Below, one piece after another: positions 23,216 to 30,734 of a stretch of DNA of 30,734 nucleotides. The position numbers were made by a program, and so were the translations under genes. The stretch's first letter is position 1. Every line of letters begins with the position of its first letter. The DNA is from Candidatus Thorarchaeota archaeon (GTDB lineage: Archaea; Asgardarchaeota; Thorarchaeia; Thorarchaeales; Thorarchaeaceae), in contig JAEOUL010000260.1 in NCBI GenBank assembly GCA_016839345.1, positions 1 through 30,734 of the forward strand, written 5' to 3'. The notes beneath the pieces were generated by a model. It did not search any database. It saw nothing but the letters and a program-made list of their open reading frames with translations, and was not told where the DNA came from.

Positions 23216-24433
23216 CTATTTCCTCCTCCCACGAATGGATCCTTGTGGATTATGGCACTCAATCCAGTGTCCTGGCTTAATTTCTTCTCTAGGAGGTCTT
23301 TGTTCTTCGCAAACCTTTGTTGCAAACTCACACCTCGGATGGAAGCGACAGCCACTTGGGGGATGGATGAGGTTTGGTACAGTTCCTGATATCTGGAGCA
23401 GGCGATCTGTCTTCTCAGTGATTTTTGGAATCGCCTGAAGAAGTCCGTTTGTGTATGGGTGTATCGGATCCGAGAAGAGCTCCTCGGTATTAGTGTACTC
23501 GACAACTACACCAGCGTACATCACAGCAACCCTTGTACAGGTTTCTGCGACCACACCAAGATCGTGAGTGATTATTATGATTGATGCATCGAGTTCAGAC
23601 TTGAGGTCATTTAACAGCTTCAGAACCTGAGCTTGGACAGTCACGTCAAGTGCTGTTGTCGCCTCGTCAGCAATTAGAATCATAGGGTTGCATGAGAGTG
23701 CCATTGCTATCAATGCTCTCTGCCGCATCCCACCGGATAACTCATGTGGATACTGGTTAACTGCCTGTTCAGCTGAAGGCATGCGGACAAGTTTGAGCAC
23801 TTCCACAGTTCTTTTCTCTGCAGCCTCTTTCTTTTCCTTGGAAGATGGAGGTGGCGGAGAGTCAAGTTGAGCCCTGTATTCTTCAATTCTCAAATTAATC
23901 TCATCCACGTTCTCAGCATCTGGGTTGGTCATCAGCACAGTTTCCAACCGTTCAATCTTCATTTCGAGGACTTCCCGAGATAGATCCTGGTGAAGTGCAA
24001 TCACTTCTGCAATCTGATTCCCAATTCTAAATACCGGGTTGGGATATGTCGCCGGATCTTGGAAGACGATAGCTATTTTATTCCCACGGATCTTGCGCAT
24101 CTCATCTTCAGTCACCTGAAGCAGATCTATGATTTCCGCCTCGCCCTGCTCATTGATATCCTGGAAAAGAACCTGTCCCTCCTCTATCCTACCTGGGGAG
24201 TCAACTAAACGCAGAATTGATTTTGCTGTAACACTCTTGCCACATCCGGTTTCTCCGACAATGGCCAATGTATCCCCACGTTTCAGCTCGAATTGCACAT
24301 TATCAAGTGCCTTGACGACCCCTTCATATGTGTAGAAGTTCGTTTTGAGTCCGTTCACTAGTAGCAGAGTATCTGGGTCCAAGCGAATATCAGTCATTGT
24401 TTTTGTCGGAGCATCGTCTTGAGAAACAACCAT
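23216..24433 (-). CDS. oppD: Oligopeptide ABC importer, ATPase subunit OppD/DppD with helical insert
   Basis: 405 residues, longer than the usual 320-340. Walker A GETGCGKS (60-67), Q-loop Gln125, signature LSGGM (222-226), Walker B Asp246-Glu247 and H-loop His280 (ITHD) are present, with the C-terminal segment [12 protein letters not shown]. The extra length is a charged, probably coiled-coil insert of about 70 residues (137-205) between Q-loop and signature, containing a PPPP run and then SKEKKEAAEKRT. ATG 24433 is preferred because AGGAG is 9 bases before it; the ATG at 24442 abuts that site. It is the third gene of the minus-strand importer operon and pairs with OppF. Confidence 0.92.
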   Translation of the reverse strand: MVVSQDDAPTKTMTDIRLDPDTLLLVNGLKTNFYTYEGVVKALDNVQFELKRGDTLAIVGETGCGKSVTAKSILRLVDSPGRIEEGQVLFQDINEQGEAEIIDLLQVTEDEMRKIRGNKIAIVFQDPATYPNPVFRIGNQIAEVIALHQDLSREVLEMKIERLETVLMTNPDAENVDEINLRIEEYRAQLDSPPPPSSKEKKEAAEKRTVEVLKLVRMPSAEQAVNQYPHELSGGMRQRALIAMALSCNPMILIADEATTALDVTVQAQVLKLLNDLKSELDASIIIITHDLGVVAETCTRVAVMYAGVVVEYTNTEELFSDPIHPYTNGLLQAIPKITEKTDRLLQISGTVPNLIHPPSGCRFHPRCEFATKVCEEQRPPREEIKPGHWIECHNPQGSIRGRRK

Positions 24434-24450
24434 ATCCTTCATCTCCTATT

Positions 24451-25737
24451 TTATCTTCTCCTGAGCTTTGGATCGAGTATGTCACGCACACCGTCGCCCA
24501 CCAAGTTGAACGATAGCGCACAAAACAGAATGGCCAGTCCGGGGTAAAGCGTCACCCAATATTGGGCGAAGTGAGTCTGACCCTGTGCTATCATCAGTCC
24601 CCACTCAGCTGATCCAGCCTCTGCACCAAAACCGATGAAGCTCAGTCCAGCTGCAGTGAGTAGTACGCCACCCATGTCGAGAGTAGCCTGGACAATGACT
24701 GGCTGGATAGTATTCGGTAGGATGTGAAAGGCAAGAATTCTTACGTCCGAAGCGCCAACAGAGCGAGCGGCTTCGACGTACAACTTCTCTCGCTCAAGCA
24801 GTACTTGCCCACGTACAAGTCTTGCGTATGTGGGCCACCAGACCAACATTAATGCGATACTTATATTGTCAAGGTTTCTTGCTCCGAGTGCAGATACTAT
24901 CGCCATTGCTAGTATGAGCCCTGGAAATGCAAAGAAGACATCAGTTATTCTCATTAGGATTTCATCAACTGCTCCACCAAAGTATCCTGCTGCTGCTCCG
25001 AGGAAGGCTCCAATTACCAAAGCAACCGCCACAACAGATAACGCAATCTTGAGGTCTACCTGTGTGGCCCAGATGACCATGCTAAATACATCACCGCCAT
25101 TCTGGTCAGTTCCCCATAGGTGGTCAGCACTCGGAGGCCTCAAGGCTTCATACCAATTCCGTTCTGTTGGACCATACGGGGTGATGAATGGAGCGAAAAT
25201 GGCTAGGAAGATGTAGATTCCAATAATGACTATTCCTGCAACAACCAGCGGGCTTTTCCTAATGAGATAGAGAGTGTATCGAGTCTCTTTAGCCCGTGGA
25301 CCCATATCCTCTATGAATAGACCCCACCAAGACGCACGAACTTGAGGAGTCATGAGAATGATGATAGCCATTAGATTGCATAATGCGACATAGGGCATGA
25401 AACCTCCACTTACCAGAAACAGAAGAATTGCTAGCAGATTACCATAGAGTACCCATGGGAACGCCCAATGCTCAAGATCTCGTACACCGAGAGCAAGGGG
25501 GAGTAAAAGTATCCCAATTGCGACTGCTGATGCTGAGCCCGTTGCAATGGTAACAAGCATACTGAATAGTTTGAGAGTGCCACTTACAAAGAGAATGTAG
25601 CTATCAATTAGATGTACAAATCCGGCTATAACGTTGAAGAAGCCCAAAACAATTAGGAAATAAGCCAAGTACATTACCAAAGCGTGAGCTTCTTCTCTTT
25701 CATTGGAAGGTTGGGTTGTATCTCTTTCTGTCATCAT
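24451..25737 (-). CDS. oppC: Oligopeptide ABC importer, permease OppC/DppC with extra N-terminal membrane domain
   Basis: 428 residues; OppC proteins are normally about 280-310. The last 280 residues are a standard permease: an N-terminal helix (SPLVVAGIVIIGIYIFLAIF), the HLWGTDQNGGDVFS segment, and the ATPase-contact EAA loop VEAARSVGASDVRILAFHIL. The C-terminal LDPKLRRR is typical. The first 145 residues form an added domain with four hydrophobic helices (about 20-42, 46-68, 73-93 and 100-128), not part of the usual subunit. AGGTGG precedes the ATG. The gap to the oppB stop is 10 bases. It forms the membrane channel with OppB. Confidence 0.9.
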   Translation of the reverse strand: MMTERDTTQPSNEREEAHALVMYLAYFLIVLGFFNVIAGFVHLIDSYILFVSGTLKLFSMLVTIATGSASAVAIGILLLPLALGVRDLEHWAFPWVLYGNLLAILLFLVSGGFMPYVALCNLMAIIILMTPQVRASWWGLFIEDMGPRAKETRYTLYLIRKSPLVVAGIVIIGIYIFLAIFAPFITPYGPTERNWYEALRPPSADHLWGTDQNGGDVFSMVIWATQVDLKIALSVVAVALVIGAFLGAAAGYFGGAVDEILMRITDVFFAFPGLILAMAIVSALGARNLDNISIALMLVWWPTYARLVRGQVLLEREKLYVEAARSVGASDVRILAFHILPNTIQPVIVQATLDMGGVLLTAAGLSFIGFGAEAGSAEWGLMIAQGQTHFAQYWVTLYPGLAILFCALSFNLVGDGVRDILDPKLRRR

Positions 25738-25747
25738 TTGCTACCAC

Positions 25748-26773
25748 CTATCCATACCTGATTCTGGGGTCTAGCGCTCCGTAAACAAGATCCACGACTA
25801 GATTGGCGCCCACGAATATGAAGGCTACAAGAAGTGTGAATGCGTTGATGCTTGGAATATCTGAATTCAGAATTGCACGAGTAGACCAACGACCAAGCCC
25901 AGGCCAGCTGAAAATCGTTTCTGTGAGCACTGCACCAGTCATCAGACCTCCAAAAGCAAGGCCTATTACTGTGACTGTCGGTATCATGGCGTTGCGCAAA
26001 GCATGTCTATATATTACAACCCTCTCCCGCAAGCCCTTCGATCTAGCCAGAGTTATGTAATCCTCCTTCAATACCTCCAACATGCTGGACCGCATCATTC
26101 GAGTGTTGATTGCTAGCGTAAGATAACCCAAAGCAAATCCCGGAAGTATTAGATGAACCAATGCATCCATGAAGAGAACACCATTTAGTGATATCAAGGA
26201 GTCTATCAAGAGGAAACCAGTTATTGGATCGTAATCGAGCATTGTAAACGTGTATCTGCCTCCCTCCGGTAAAGCAGGCAGACCTGCCATATAGAACTGA
26301 AAGAAGAATACGTATTTGAGCATAAGCGCAAACCAGAATATCGGCATGGAAACCCCTGCTAGAGCAACAATCCTAGTAATGTGGTCAGGCCATCTGTCCT
26401 TTTTGGTCGCTGAGAGTATTCCAAGGGGAATACCAACAACAATGGCAAAGAAAATGGCGAAGAGGGAGAGCTCTATTGTTGCAGGAAGTCGAGAAGCAAT
26501 GACCTCAGTGACAGGCAAGCGGGCACTTACCGAGAAGCCCCAGTCACCTGAAAAGATATCCCTCAAGTAGAAGAAGAACTGCTCGTACAATGGTCTATCC
26601 AGACCATGAAGACGTCTGATTGCTTCTATCGCCTCGCGGTTCGTTCTCTCTGTTGTATATATACCCACAGGATCCCCAACCACATACGCAAGAACAAATG
26701 TGATTGCTAGAACACCAATGACAACAGGAATTGCAAGGAGGAGTCGTCTTATGATATAATCTCTTAGTCTCAT
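25748..26773 (-). CDS. oppB: Oligopeptide ABC importer, permease OppB/DppB
   Basis: 341 residues, normal for the family. It opens with the typical RLRDYIIRRLLLAIPVVIGV helix, followed by VVGDPVG and LHGLDRPLYEQFFFYL. The family segment GDWGFSVSARLPVTEVI is present, as is the EAA loop (ITLARSKGLRERVVIYRHAL, then RNAMIPTV). It ends GALDPRIRYG. About six helices. A loop of about 30 residues after FFFQFYMAGLPALPEGG is probably extracellular. ATG 26773 gives the typical N-terminus; an in-frame GTG at 26785 is possible. It is the first gene of the minus-strand operon, divergent from the binding protein. Confidence 0.93.
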   Translation of the reverse strand: MRLRDYIIRRLLLAIPVVIGVLAITFVLAYVVGDPVGIYTTERTNREAIEAIRRLHGLDRPLYEQFFFYLRDIFSGDWGFSVSARLPVTEVIASRLPATIELSLFAIFFAIVVGIPLGILSATKKDRWPDHITRIVALAGVSMPIFWFALMLKYVFFFQFYMAGLPALPEGGRYTFTMLDYDPITGFLLIDSLISLNGVLFMDALVHLILPGFALGYLTLAINTRMMRSSMLEVLKEDYITLARSKGLRERVVIYRHALRNAMIPTVTVIGLAFGGLMTGAVLTETIFSWPGLGRWSTRAILNSDIPSINAFTLLVAFIFVGANLVVDLVYGALDPRIRYG

Positions 26774-27166
26774 TTCTACATTCACTCTCTGGACCGCTTA
26801 GGCGCTACCGACAATGTCTCTCTGGACTGCGTGTTGAACACAGCTATTTTAAAGTCTATGGTTTTCGGTGTGCTCCATATCAGCTGAATTTTGAAAAGAA
26901 ACTATTTGACAGAAATCACAAAAAAAACCATTGAAGAATATTGTCGAACAGAAATGATTTGAATTTTAGATTTCATTCTTAAGGGTGTTTGTGTCCTTGC
27001 GAACACGTGCCGTTAAACCGTAGCTTTATAAATTACCATTGCACAAGACGGTGATAACTGGGTTGATATTTCTAAACATATTTTGAGGAAGAACCAACCC
27101 ATGTGATCACAAACCAAACTATCTAATGAAAAACCAACTTCTGTTTAGGAAGGAGGAAAATAAACT
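26774..27166. promoter_or_regulatory. Divergent promoter region of the peptide importer
   Basis: About 390 bases between oppB (-) and the binding-protein gene (+). TTTATAAAT (27025-27033) is a good TATA box for the plus-strand gene, giving a leader of roughly 110 bases. GTGTT-G-AACAC (26831-26841) is a perfect inverted repeat, and the same half-sites recur at 26985-26989 (GTGTT) and 27001-27007 (GAACACG), so a regulator may bind here. Confidence 0.5.
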
Positions 27167-29104
27167 TTGGAAAGAAATCAGTTAATTGCCATCGTCGTCA
27201 TCATAGTCGTCGTGGCGGGTGCTGGTGTTGCTTTTATCTTTATGACTGGACCAACACGTCCAGCTGAAGATACTTTCGTTTTTGAAACAATAGGCAACCC
27301 CCAGTTTATGGACCCACATGTGGACTATGAAAACTATGGTGGTTATGTATTTTATAACGTATATGAGACGTTGTATTCACCTCCATTCGGAAGTGATAGT
27401 ACTGCAACGGAAGACCTAATGCCAAAATTAGCAGCGGATGCACCAACAGTATCTGCGGATGGGCTAAACTACACCATTACTCTTAGAGAGGATGTAACAT
27501 TCCACGATGGAACACCATTCAACGCTAGCTGCGTGGAATGGAACTTCTACAGAGGTGCGAAGTTATTCTATCTTGATGGTCCCTACTGGATGGTTGCTGA
27601 GGTACTCAAGGGTGGTCAACTTGTCGAAGATGCAGCATTTGCTGACAATTCAACAACTTGGTTCCCAGAGGTCTTTGATGCCTGGGTAGAAGCAGGTGAA
27701 GCAATCGAGGTTATTGACGAATTCACAATAAAGTTCATCCTTGAGCAAGCATTCGACTACTTCATGCCAATCCTGACATACACTGTCGTTGCTATGATGA
27801 GCCCCTCCTTTGTACTGGCTCATGCTGATGCAGGATTCACAGACTGGGATACTTACGGCGTAGACTATATGCAGGATCCGATTAGTGATCCGAACTACAT
27901 GGTCACACATACGTGCGGAACAGGTCCCTATATGCTCGAAGAGTGGATTCCTGACTCGTACATATATCTGACACTAAATGAGGACTACTGGAGAACATGG
28001 GATGTTCCAGCTTATGCTGGTGCAATCAAACATGTATACCTCAGGACTAACGAGGATGTCACTGGTAGAATTCTGGGTCTAAGAGCAGGAACAGCAGACG
28101 CAGTCTATGTCCCGAGAACAAATGCACCGGATGTCTATGACAACACCACTGATGCCTCATTGTATCCTGACGACATCTACCTCTCGAATTCAGGATATGG
28201 CTATGGCTTGACTTTCATGGGATTCAACCTGGCCCAGGTTAACACCACTGATGGCTCATTTTATGATAGTCCGTGGCAGAACCTGAATCTAAGAAGGGCT
28301 TGTTCATTCGCTTTCGACTACGATGCGTTCTTAGCTGCTGCTGTCCAGGGCTTTGGCTTCCGAGCCGACTCTGGCCCAATCCCACTTGGATTATTGGGAT
28401 ACAATACCACAGCCTTCGCACACATCGAGTATAACATCACCAGAGCTGTAGAGGAATGGAACATAGCAGTGCAAGATGCAGATCTCTTAGAGGACTTTGC
28501 CGGTACCCGTACTGACACAGGGACACCTGCACCTAACACAATCGTGCTGAACTACAACAGCGGAAACACCGAGCGTGAACAGGGTTGTCTATTGGTTAAG
28601 GATGGTCTAGAGCAAATCTTTGCTCATGATGATGCAGATATGACTAACTTCCCAGACGGGCTCACTATCACCATACAAGCCCTAGAGTGGTCGGCCTATC
28701 TGGCTCACAACCGATACAGACAGATGCAACTCTTCTTCGTTGGTTGGGGACCAGACTACCCTGATCCTGACAACTTCATCTTCCCATTCGGCTACAGCCG
28801 TGGGACAAATGGATACAGAATCCGCTACAACAACACCGATGTTGATGCTTGGTATGTTGAAGCAAAGACACAAACTGGTACCGAGCGTGAGAACACCTAC
28901 GGTCGGATTCTACAGGCAATGGCCGATGATTTTCCATACATCTGGACATATCAGCAAGGTGAGCTGAGATGTTGGAGAACATGGATGCATGGTGCTGGTA
29001 TGAGGTGGAACCCATTGTCAGGAGTGTATTCCTTCTACTTCTATCACATGTACAAGGATTACGCTGGCTACGATGCAGGAGAAACGTACACACCCTACTC
29101 ATAG
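27167..29104 (+). CDS. oppA: Oligopeptide ABC importer, substrate-binding protein (family 5), TTG start
   Basis: 645 residues of the bacterial extracellular solute-binding protein family 5. It captures peptides outside the cell and delivers them to OppB/OppC. A signal anchor lies at 6-26 (LIAIVVIIVVVAGAGVAFIF) with no lipobox Cys, so it is probably held by this helix. Family marks are NPQFMDPHVDYE, YNVYETLYSP, YTITLREDVTFHDGTPFNA and the C-terminal FFVGWGPDYPDPDNF. Many Asn-x-Ser/Thr sites suit an archaeal surface glycoprotein. The start is TTG 27167, after AGGAAGGAGG ending 10 bases before; no ATG is near. It has its own TATA box and terminator, allowing higher expression than the permease operon. 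Confidence 0.93.
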   Translation: MERNQLIAIVVIIVVVAGAGVAFIFMTGPTRPAEDTFVFETIGNPQFMDPHVDYENYGGYVFYNVYETLYSPPFGSDSTATEDLMPKLAADAPTVSADGLNYTITLREDVTFHDGTPFNASCVEWNFYRGAKLFYLDGPYWMVAEVLKGGQLVEDAAFADNSTTWFPEVFDAWVEAGEAIEVIDEFTIKFILEQAFDYFMPILTYTVVAMMSPSFVLAHADAGFTDWDTYGVDYMQDPISDPNYMVTHTCGTGPYMLEEWIPDSYIYLTLNEDYWRTWDVPAYAGAIKHVYLRTNEDVTGRILGLRAGTADAVYVPRTNAPDVYDNTTDASLYPDDIYLSNSGYGYGLTFMGFNLAQVNTTDGSFYDSPWQNLNLRRACSFAFDYDAFLAAAVQGFGFRADSGPIPLGLLGYNTTAFAHIEYNITRAVEEWNIAVQDADLLEDFAGTRTDTGTPAPNTIVLNYNSGNTEREQGCLLVKDGLEQIFAHDDADMTNFPDGLTITIQALEWSAYLAHNRYRQMQLFFVGWGPDYPDPDNFIFPFGYSRGTNGYRIRYNNTDVDAWYVEAKTQTGTERENTYGRILQAMADDFPYIWTYQQGELRCWRTWMHGAGMRWNPLSGVYSFYFYHMYKDYAGYDAGETYTPYS

Positions 29105-29136
29105 TCCAAATTCGTGAATCGCGAATAATAGAACAC

Positions 29137-29175
29137 GCAGAGGGTTATACCCTCTGCAATTCTTTTCTTTTTTTG
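29137..29175 (+). terminator. Terminator after the binding-protein gene
   Basis: GCAGAGGGT and ACCCTCTGC (29137-29145 and 29149-29157) form a perfect 9-bp stem with loop TAT, followed by AATTCTTTTCTTTTTTTG. It is 33 bases after the stop codon. Confidence 0.85.
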
Positions 29176-29516
29176 ACTCTTGTTTTGTGATATCCAGTGA
29201 CATGCTGTTTTTCAGGAATGCGATTCAAGATGAGTCAGGCTGGGCGTTTCTTGCACTCTATCAAGAATCATAAAAGAATCTCCATTGCTCAATTTCACGA
29301 AATACACTCTCAATTCTAATCACCCCATCATTAGACAACTACTAATACTTCATCAACATACTTTCAATCAAGAATGATTCTTGAATGAATCTGCTCATCG
29401 TGAATCAAACGTCTTGATCTATTTTCCACGAATGCATTTGCCAATGCAAACACTTACCTAGATGAGCATCATTATATTGCCAACGGACTGAAATCCTATA
29501 GAACGTGGTTTTCGTC
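29176..29516. promoter_or_regulatory. Intergenic region with TCAAGAAT palindrome
   Basis: TCAAGAAT-G-ATTCTTGA (29368-29384) is a perfect 17-base inverted repeat. The same half-site occurs at 29261-29270 (TCAAGAATCA), and a weaker copy (ATTCAAGAT) begins near 29223. It lies 120-150 bases before the membrane protein gene at 29517 and may be a regulator site. No gene was found in the rest. Confidence 0.45.
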
Positions 29517-30416
29517 ATGAGAGAAATAAGTACTATCTCTCCAGTCAAAATGGCAACAGATTGGTGGAGCGTGCGCTGGGTAAGAGGTCTTGTCATCATG
29601 TTGATACCAGTCGGTATGGTAGATTCAGTATACACAATAGTGATGGCGCTTGAGTATGGTCCGGAAATTGAGTTCAATCCCATAACGCGATGGTTTCTGG
29701 CCAACAGCTTGTGGCCTTTATGGGCTATCATCAATATAATGGGATACACCTTCTTCTGTATGCTTGCAGGTTCTTACTACCTTCATACTCGGAACCACCC
29801 AAGTGGGCCTGATACATTTTGGCTATCCCTGATAATCTCTCTCCGAATAGGAATGACTGCGTACAATGTGACCTTCTTCTACATCCCTATAGTGGTGACT
29901 GTCTACCCGCCATTTTGGGTTGGATTCTTAGCTTTCTGTGGTAGTCTATATCTCACAAACAACCTCTTTAGACGAAAGCAGGATTTGAGTTGGCGTGGAG
30001 CTACGAGCTTTGTCAGCAGCAGGCTTGATAGTTGGTACGATTCAAAACTAATAAGGGATGCAAAGACAGGACTAACTCAAAATGAAGATTTGAGTAGCGA
30101 AAGACCAAAACCTATGTCTGAATCCGATACTTCTAATTTTCAGGAAACAAGATCAAAGAAAAATCGTATCTGGATCAAAAGACTTGCATACTTCGCTGGT
30201 TTCCCACTTTCAATTCTCGGAATGGTAGTAACTCTCAATATCTTCGCAGTGTTGGCAAACTTCGAGAGCTGGCAGAGAGAATTCACTGTGATTAACGCAT
30301 TAACAGGACCAGTATTCATGGCATCATTCATCGCAATCCTCTTCTTCATCGGGTTGTCGATGTATTTTGTATTCAAAGCATTCACAATCATGTCGGAAGA
30401 TGAATTTCCTGTATAG
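29517..30416 (+). CDS. Hypothetical membrane protein
   Basis: 299 residues, not recognised with certainty. The N-terminal half has four helices (near 24-46, 68-92, 100-122 and 126-143). The first loop carries YGPEIEFNPITRWFLANS, a pattern of the kind seen in small archaeal membrane domains of the DUF5658 sort, a weak similarity only. A hydrophilic segment of about 75 residues (RRKQDLSWRG... SERPKPMSESD) follows, predicted cytoplasmic, then two C-terminal helices (LAYFAGFPLSILGMVVTLNIF and GPVFMASFIAILFFIGLSMYF). ATG 29517 is preferred over the in-frame GTG at 29505; neither has a good ribosome binding site. Confidence 0.6.
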   Translation: MREISTISPVKMATDWWSVRWVRGLVIMLIPVGMVDSVYTIVMALEYGPEIEFNPITRWFLANSLWPLWAIINIMGYTFFCMLAGSYYLHTRNHPSGPDTFWLSLIISLRIGMTAYNVTFFYIPIVVTVYPPFWVGFLAFCGSLYLTNNLFRRKQDLSWRGATSFVSSRLDSWYDSKLIRDAKTGLTQNEDLSSERPKPMSESDTSNFQETRSKKNRIWIKRLAYFAGFPLSILGMVVTLNIFAVLANFESWQREFTVINALTGPVFMASFIAILFFIGLSMYFVFKAFTIMSEDEFPV

Positions 30417-30489
30417 AGATATCTGGAAGACAGAATCAGTCAAAACCTCCTAAGTAGTAATATATGCTGAATTATCAAATGATATACTG

Positions 30490-30734
30490 ATGTTCTATAT
30501 GCCCGATCAACTAGAACTCATGGTGAAATATCTTATACACCTGCAGTTCTACTCTGATGAGGAGGATGTTCTCTACAGTCGCGACAAGAAACATCGTATT
30601 TCAATAGATGGAATTGGACCTGTCATCACTGCTTTTGAAGAAGAATTCCGAAGTCGCATTCATCTAATCAGAAGAAAGGAATTTCGTAGGTTTCTGGAAG
30701 AAGTTGCACAATCAGTTCCATATGATGTGGAATC
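30490..30734 (+). CDS. Hypothetical protein (5' part only)
   Basis: Open from ATG 30490 to the right edge (81 codons), no stop. The visible part is soluble, charged and mostly helical (QLELMVKYLIHLQFYSDEED, then FRSRIHLIRRKEFRRFLEEV). ATG 30499 and 30520 are in-frame alternatives. It follows the membrane protein gene by about 70 bases in the same direction. The family is not recognised from this fragment. Confidence 0.5.
   Translation, partial: MFYMPDQLELMVKYLIHLQFYSDEEDVLYSRDKKHRISIDGIGPVITAFEEEFRSRIHLIRRKEFRRFLEEVAQSVPYDVE

Overview
The window looks like a piece of an archaeal chromosome. Core promoters look like TATA boxes (TTTATAAAT at 27025-27033; TATATA inside a palindrome at 13194-13211). 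Many genes have strong GGAGG-type ribosome binding sites followed by ATG, GTG or TTG. The gene content is that of an anaerobic, peptide- and amino-acid-using archaeon: SDR-type threonine dehydrogenase, flavodiiron protein plus rubrerythrin, a DUF362/ferredoxin protein and an oligopeptide importer. A seven-helix membrane protein ending in a longin-like domain hints at the Asgard group (Thorarchaeota-like). That placement is inference from gene style, not from a marker gene. No rRNA, tRNA, CRISPR array, transposase or phage gene was seen.

Layout. 1-837 (-) is a membrane-anchored alpha/beta hydrolase cut by the left edge. 892-1845 (-) is L-threonine 3-dehydrogenase. 2093-3217 (+) and 7641-8726 (+) are two related OppD-type ATPases without permeases beside them; the first has lost key ATPase residues. 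Between them, on the minus strand, lie the 7TM-longin protein (3280-4359), a DUF362-ferredoxin/DinB operon (4496-6213) and an acyltransferase-3 membrane protein (6281-7420). 9063-10091 (-) is a carbamoyltransferase of the N-acetylornithine/YgeW ('knotted') type; a second, better preserved one is at 20625-21671 (+). 10203-11872 (+) is a two-gene unit of unknown function, and 11869-12207 (-) is a small membrane protein meeting it tail to tail. 12589-14480 (-) is an oxygen/peroxide defence block (rubrerythrin, flavodiiron protein). 14666-15238 (+) is a secreted, membrane-anchored unknown. 15240-18264 (-) is a penicillin-acylase-type Ntn hydrolase coupled to a small membrane protein. 18356-19421 (-) holds an NTF2/SnoaL-like protein and an unknown, and 19750-20487 (+) an ATC-hydrolase-family protein.

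22181-29104 is a complete oligopeptide/dipeptide ABC importer: oppB-oppC-oppD-oppF on the minus strand, with a small membrane protein beyond the end, and the substrate-binding protein divergently on the plus strand with its own TATA box, long leader and terminator. The window ends with an unknown membrane protein (29517-30416, +) and the start of another unknown gene (30490 onward, +).

Together the peptide importer, penicillin-acylase-like amidase, threonine dehydrogenase and two carbamoyltransferases suggest uptake and breakdown of peptides and amino acids, with rubrerythrin and the flavodiiron protein protecting an anaerobe from oxygen. The most unusual items are the degenerate ATPase, the 7TM-longin protein, the two divergent knotted-type carbamoyltransferases, the OppC with an extra N-terminal membrane domain, and the palindromic TATA region before rubrerythrin.
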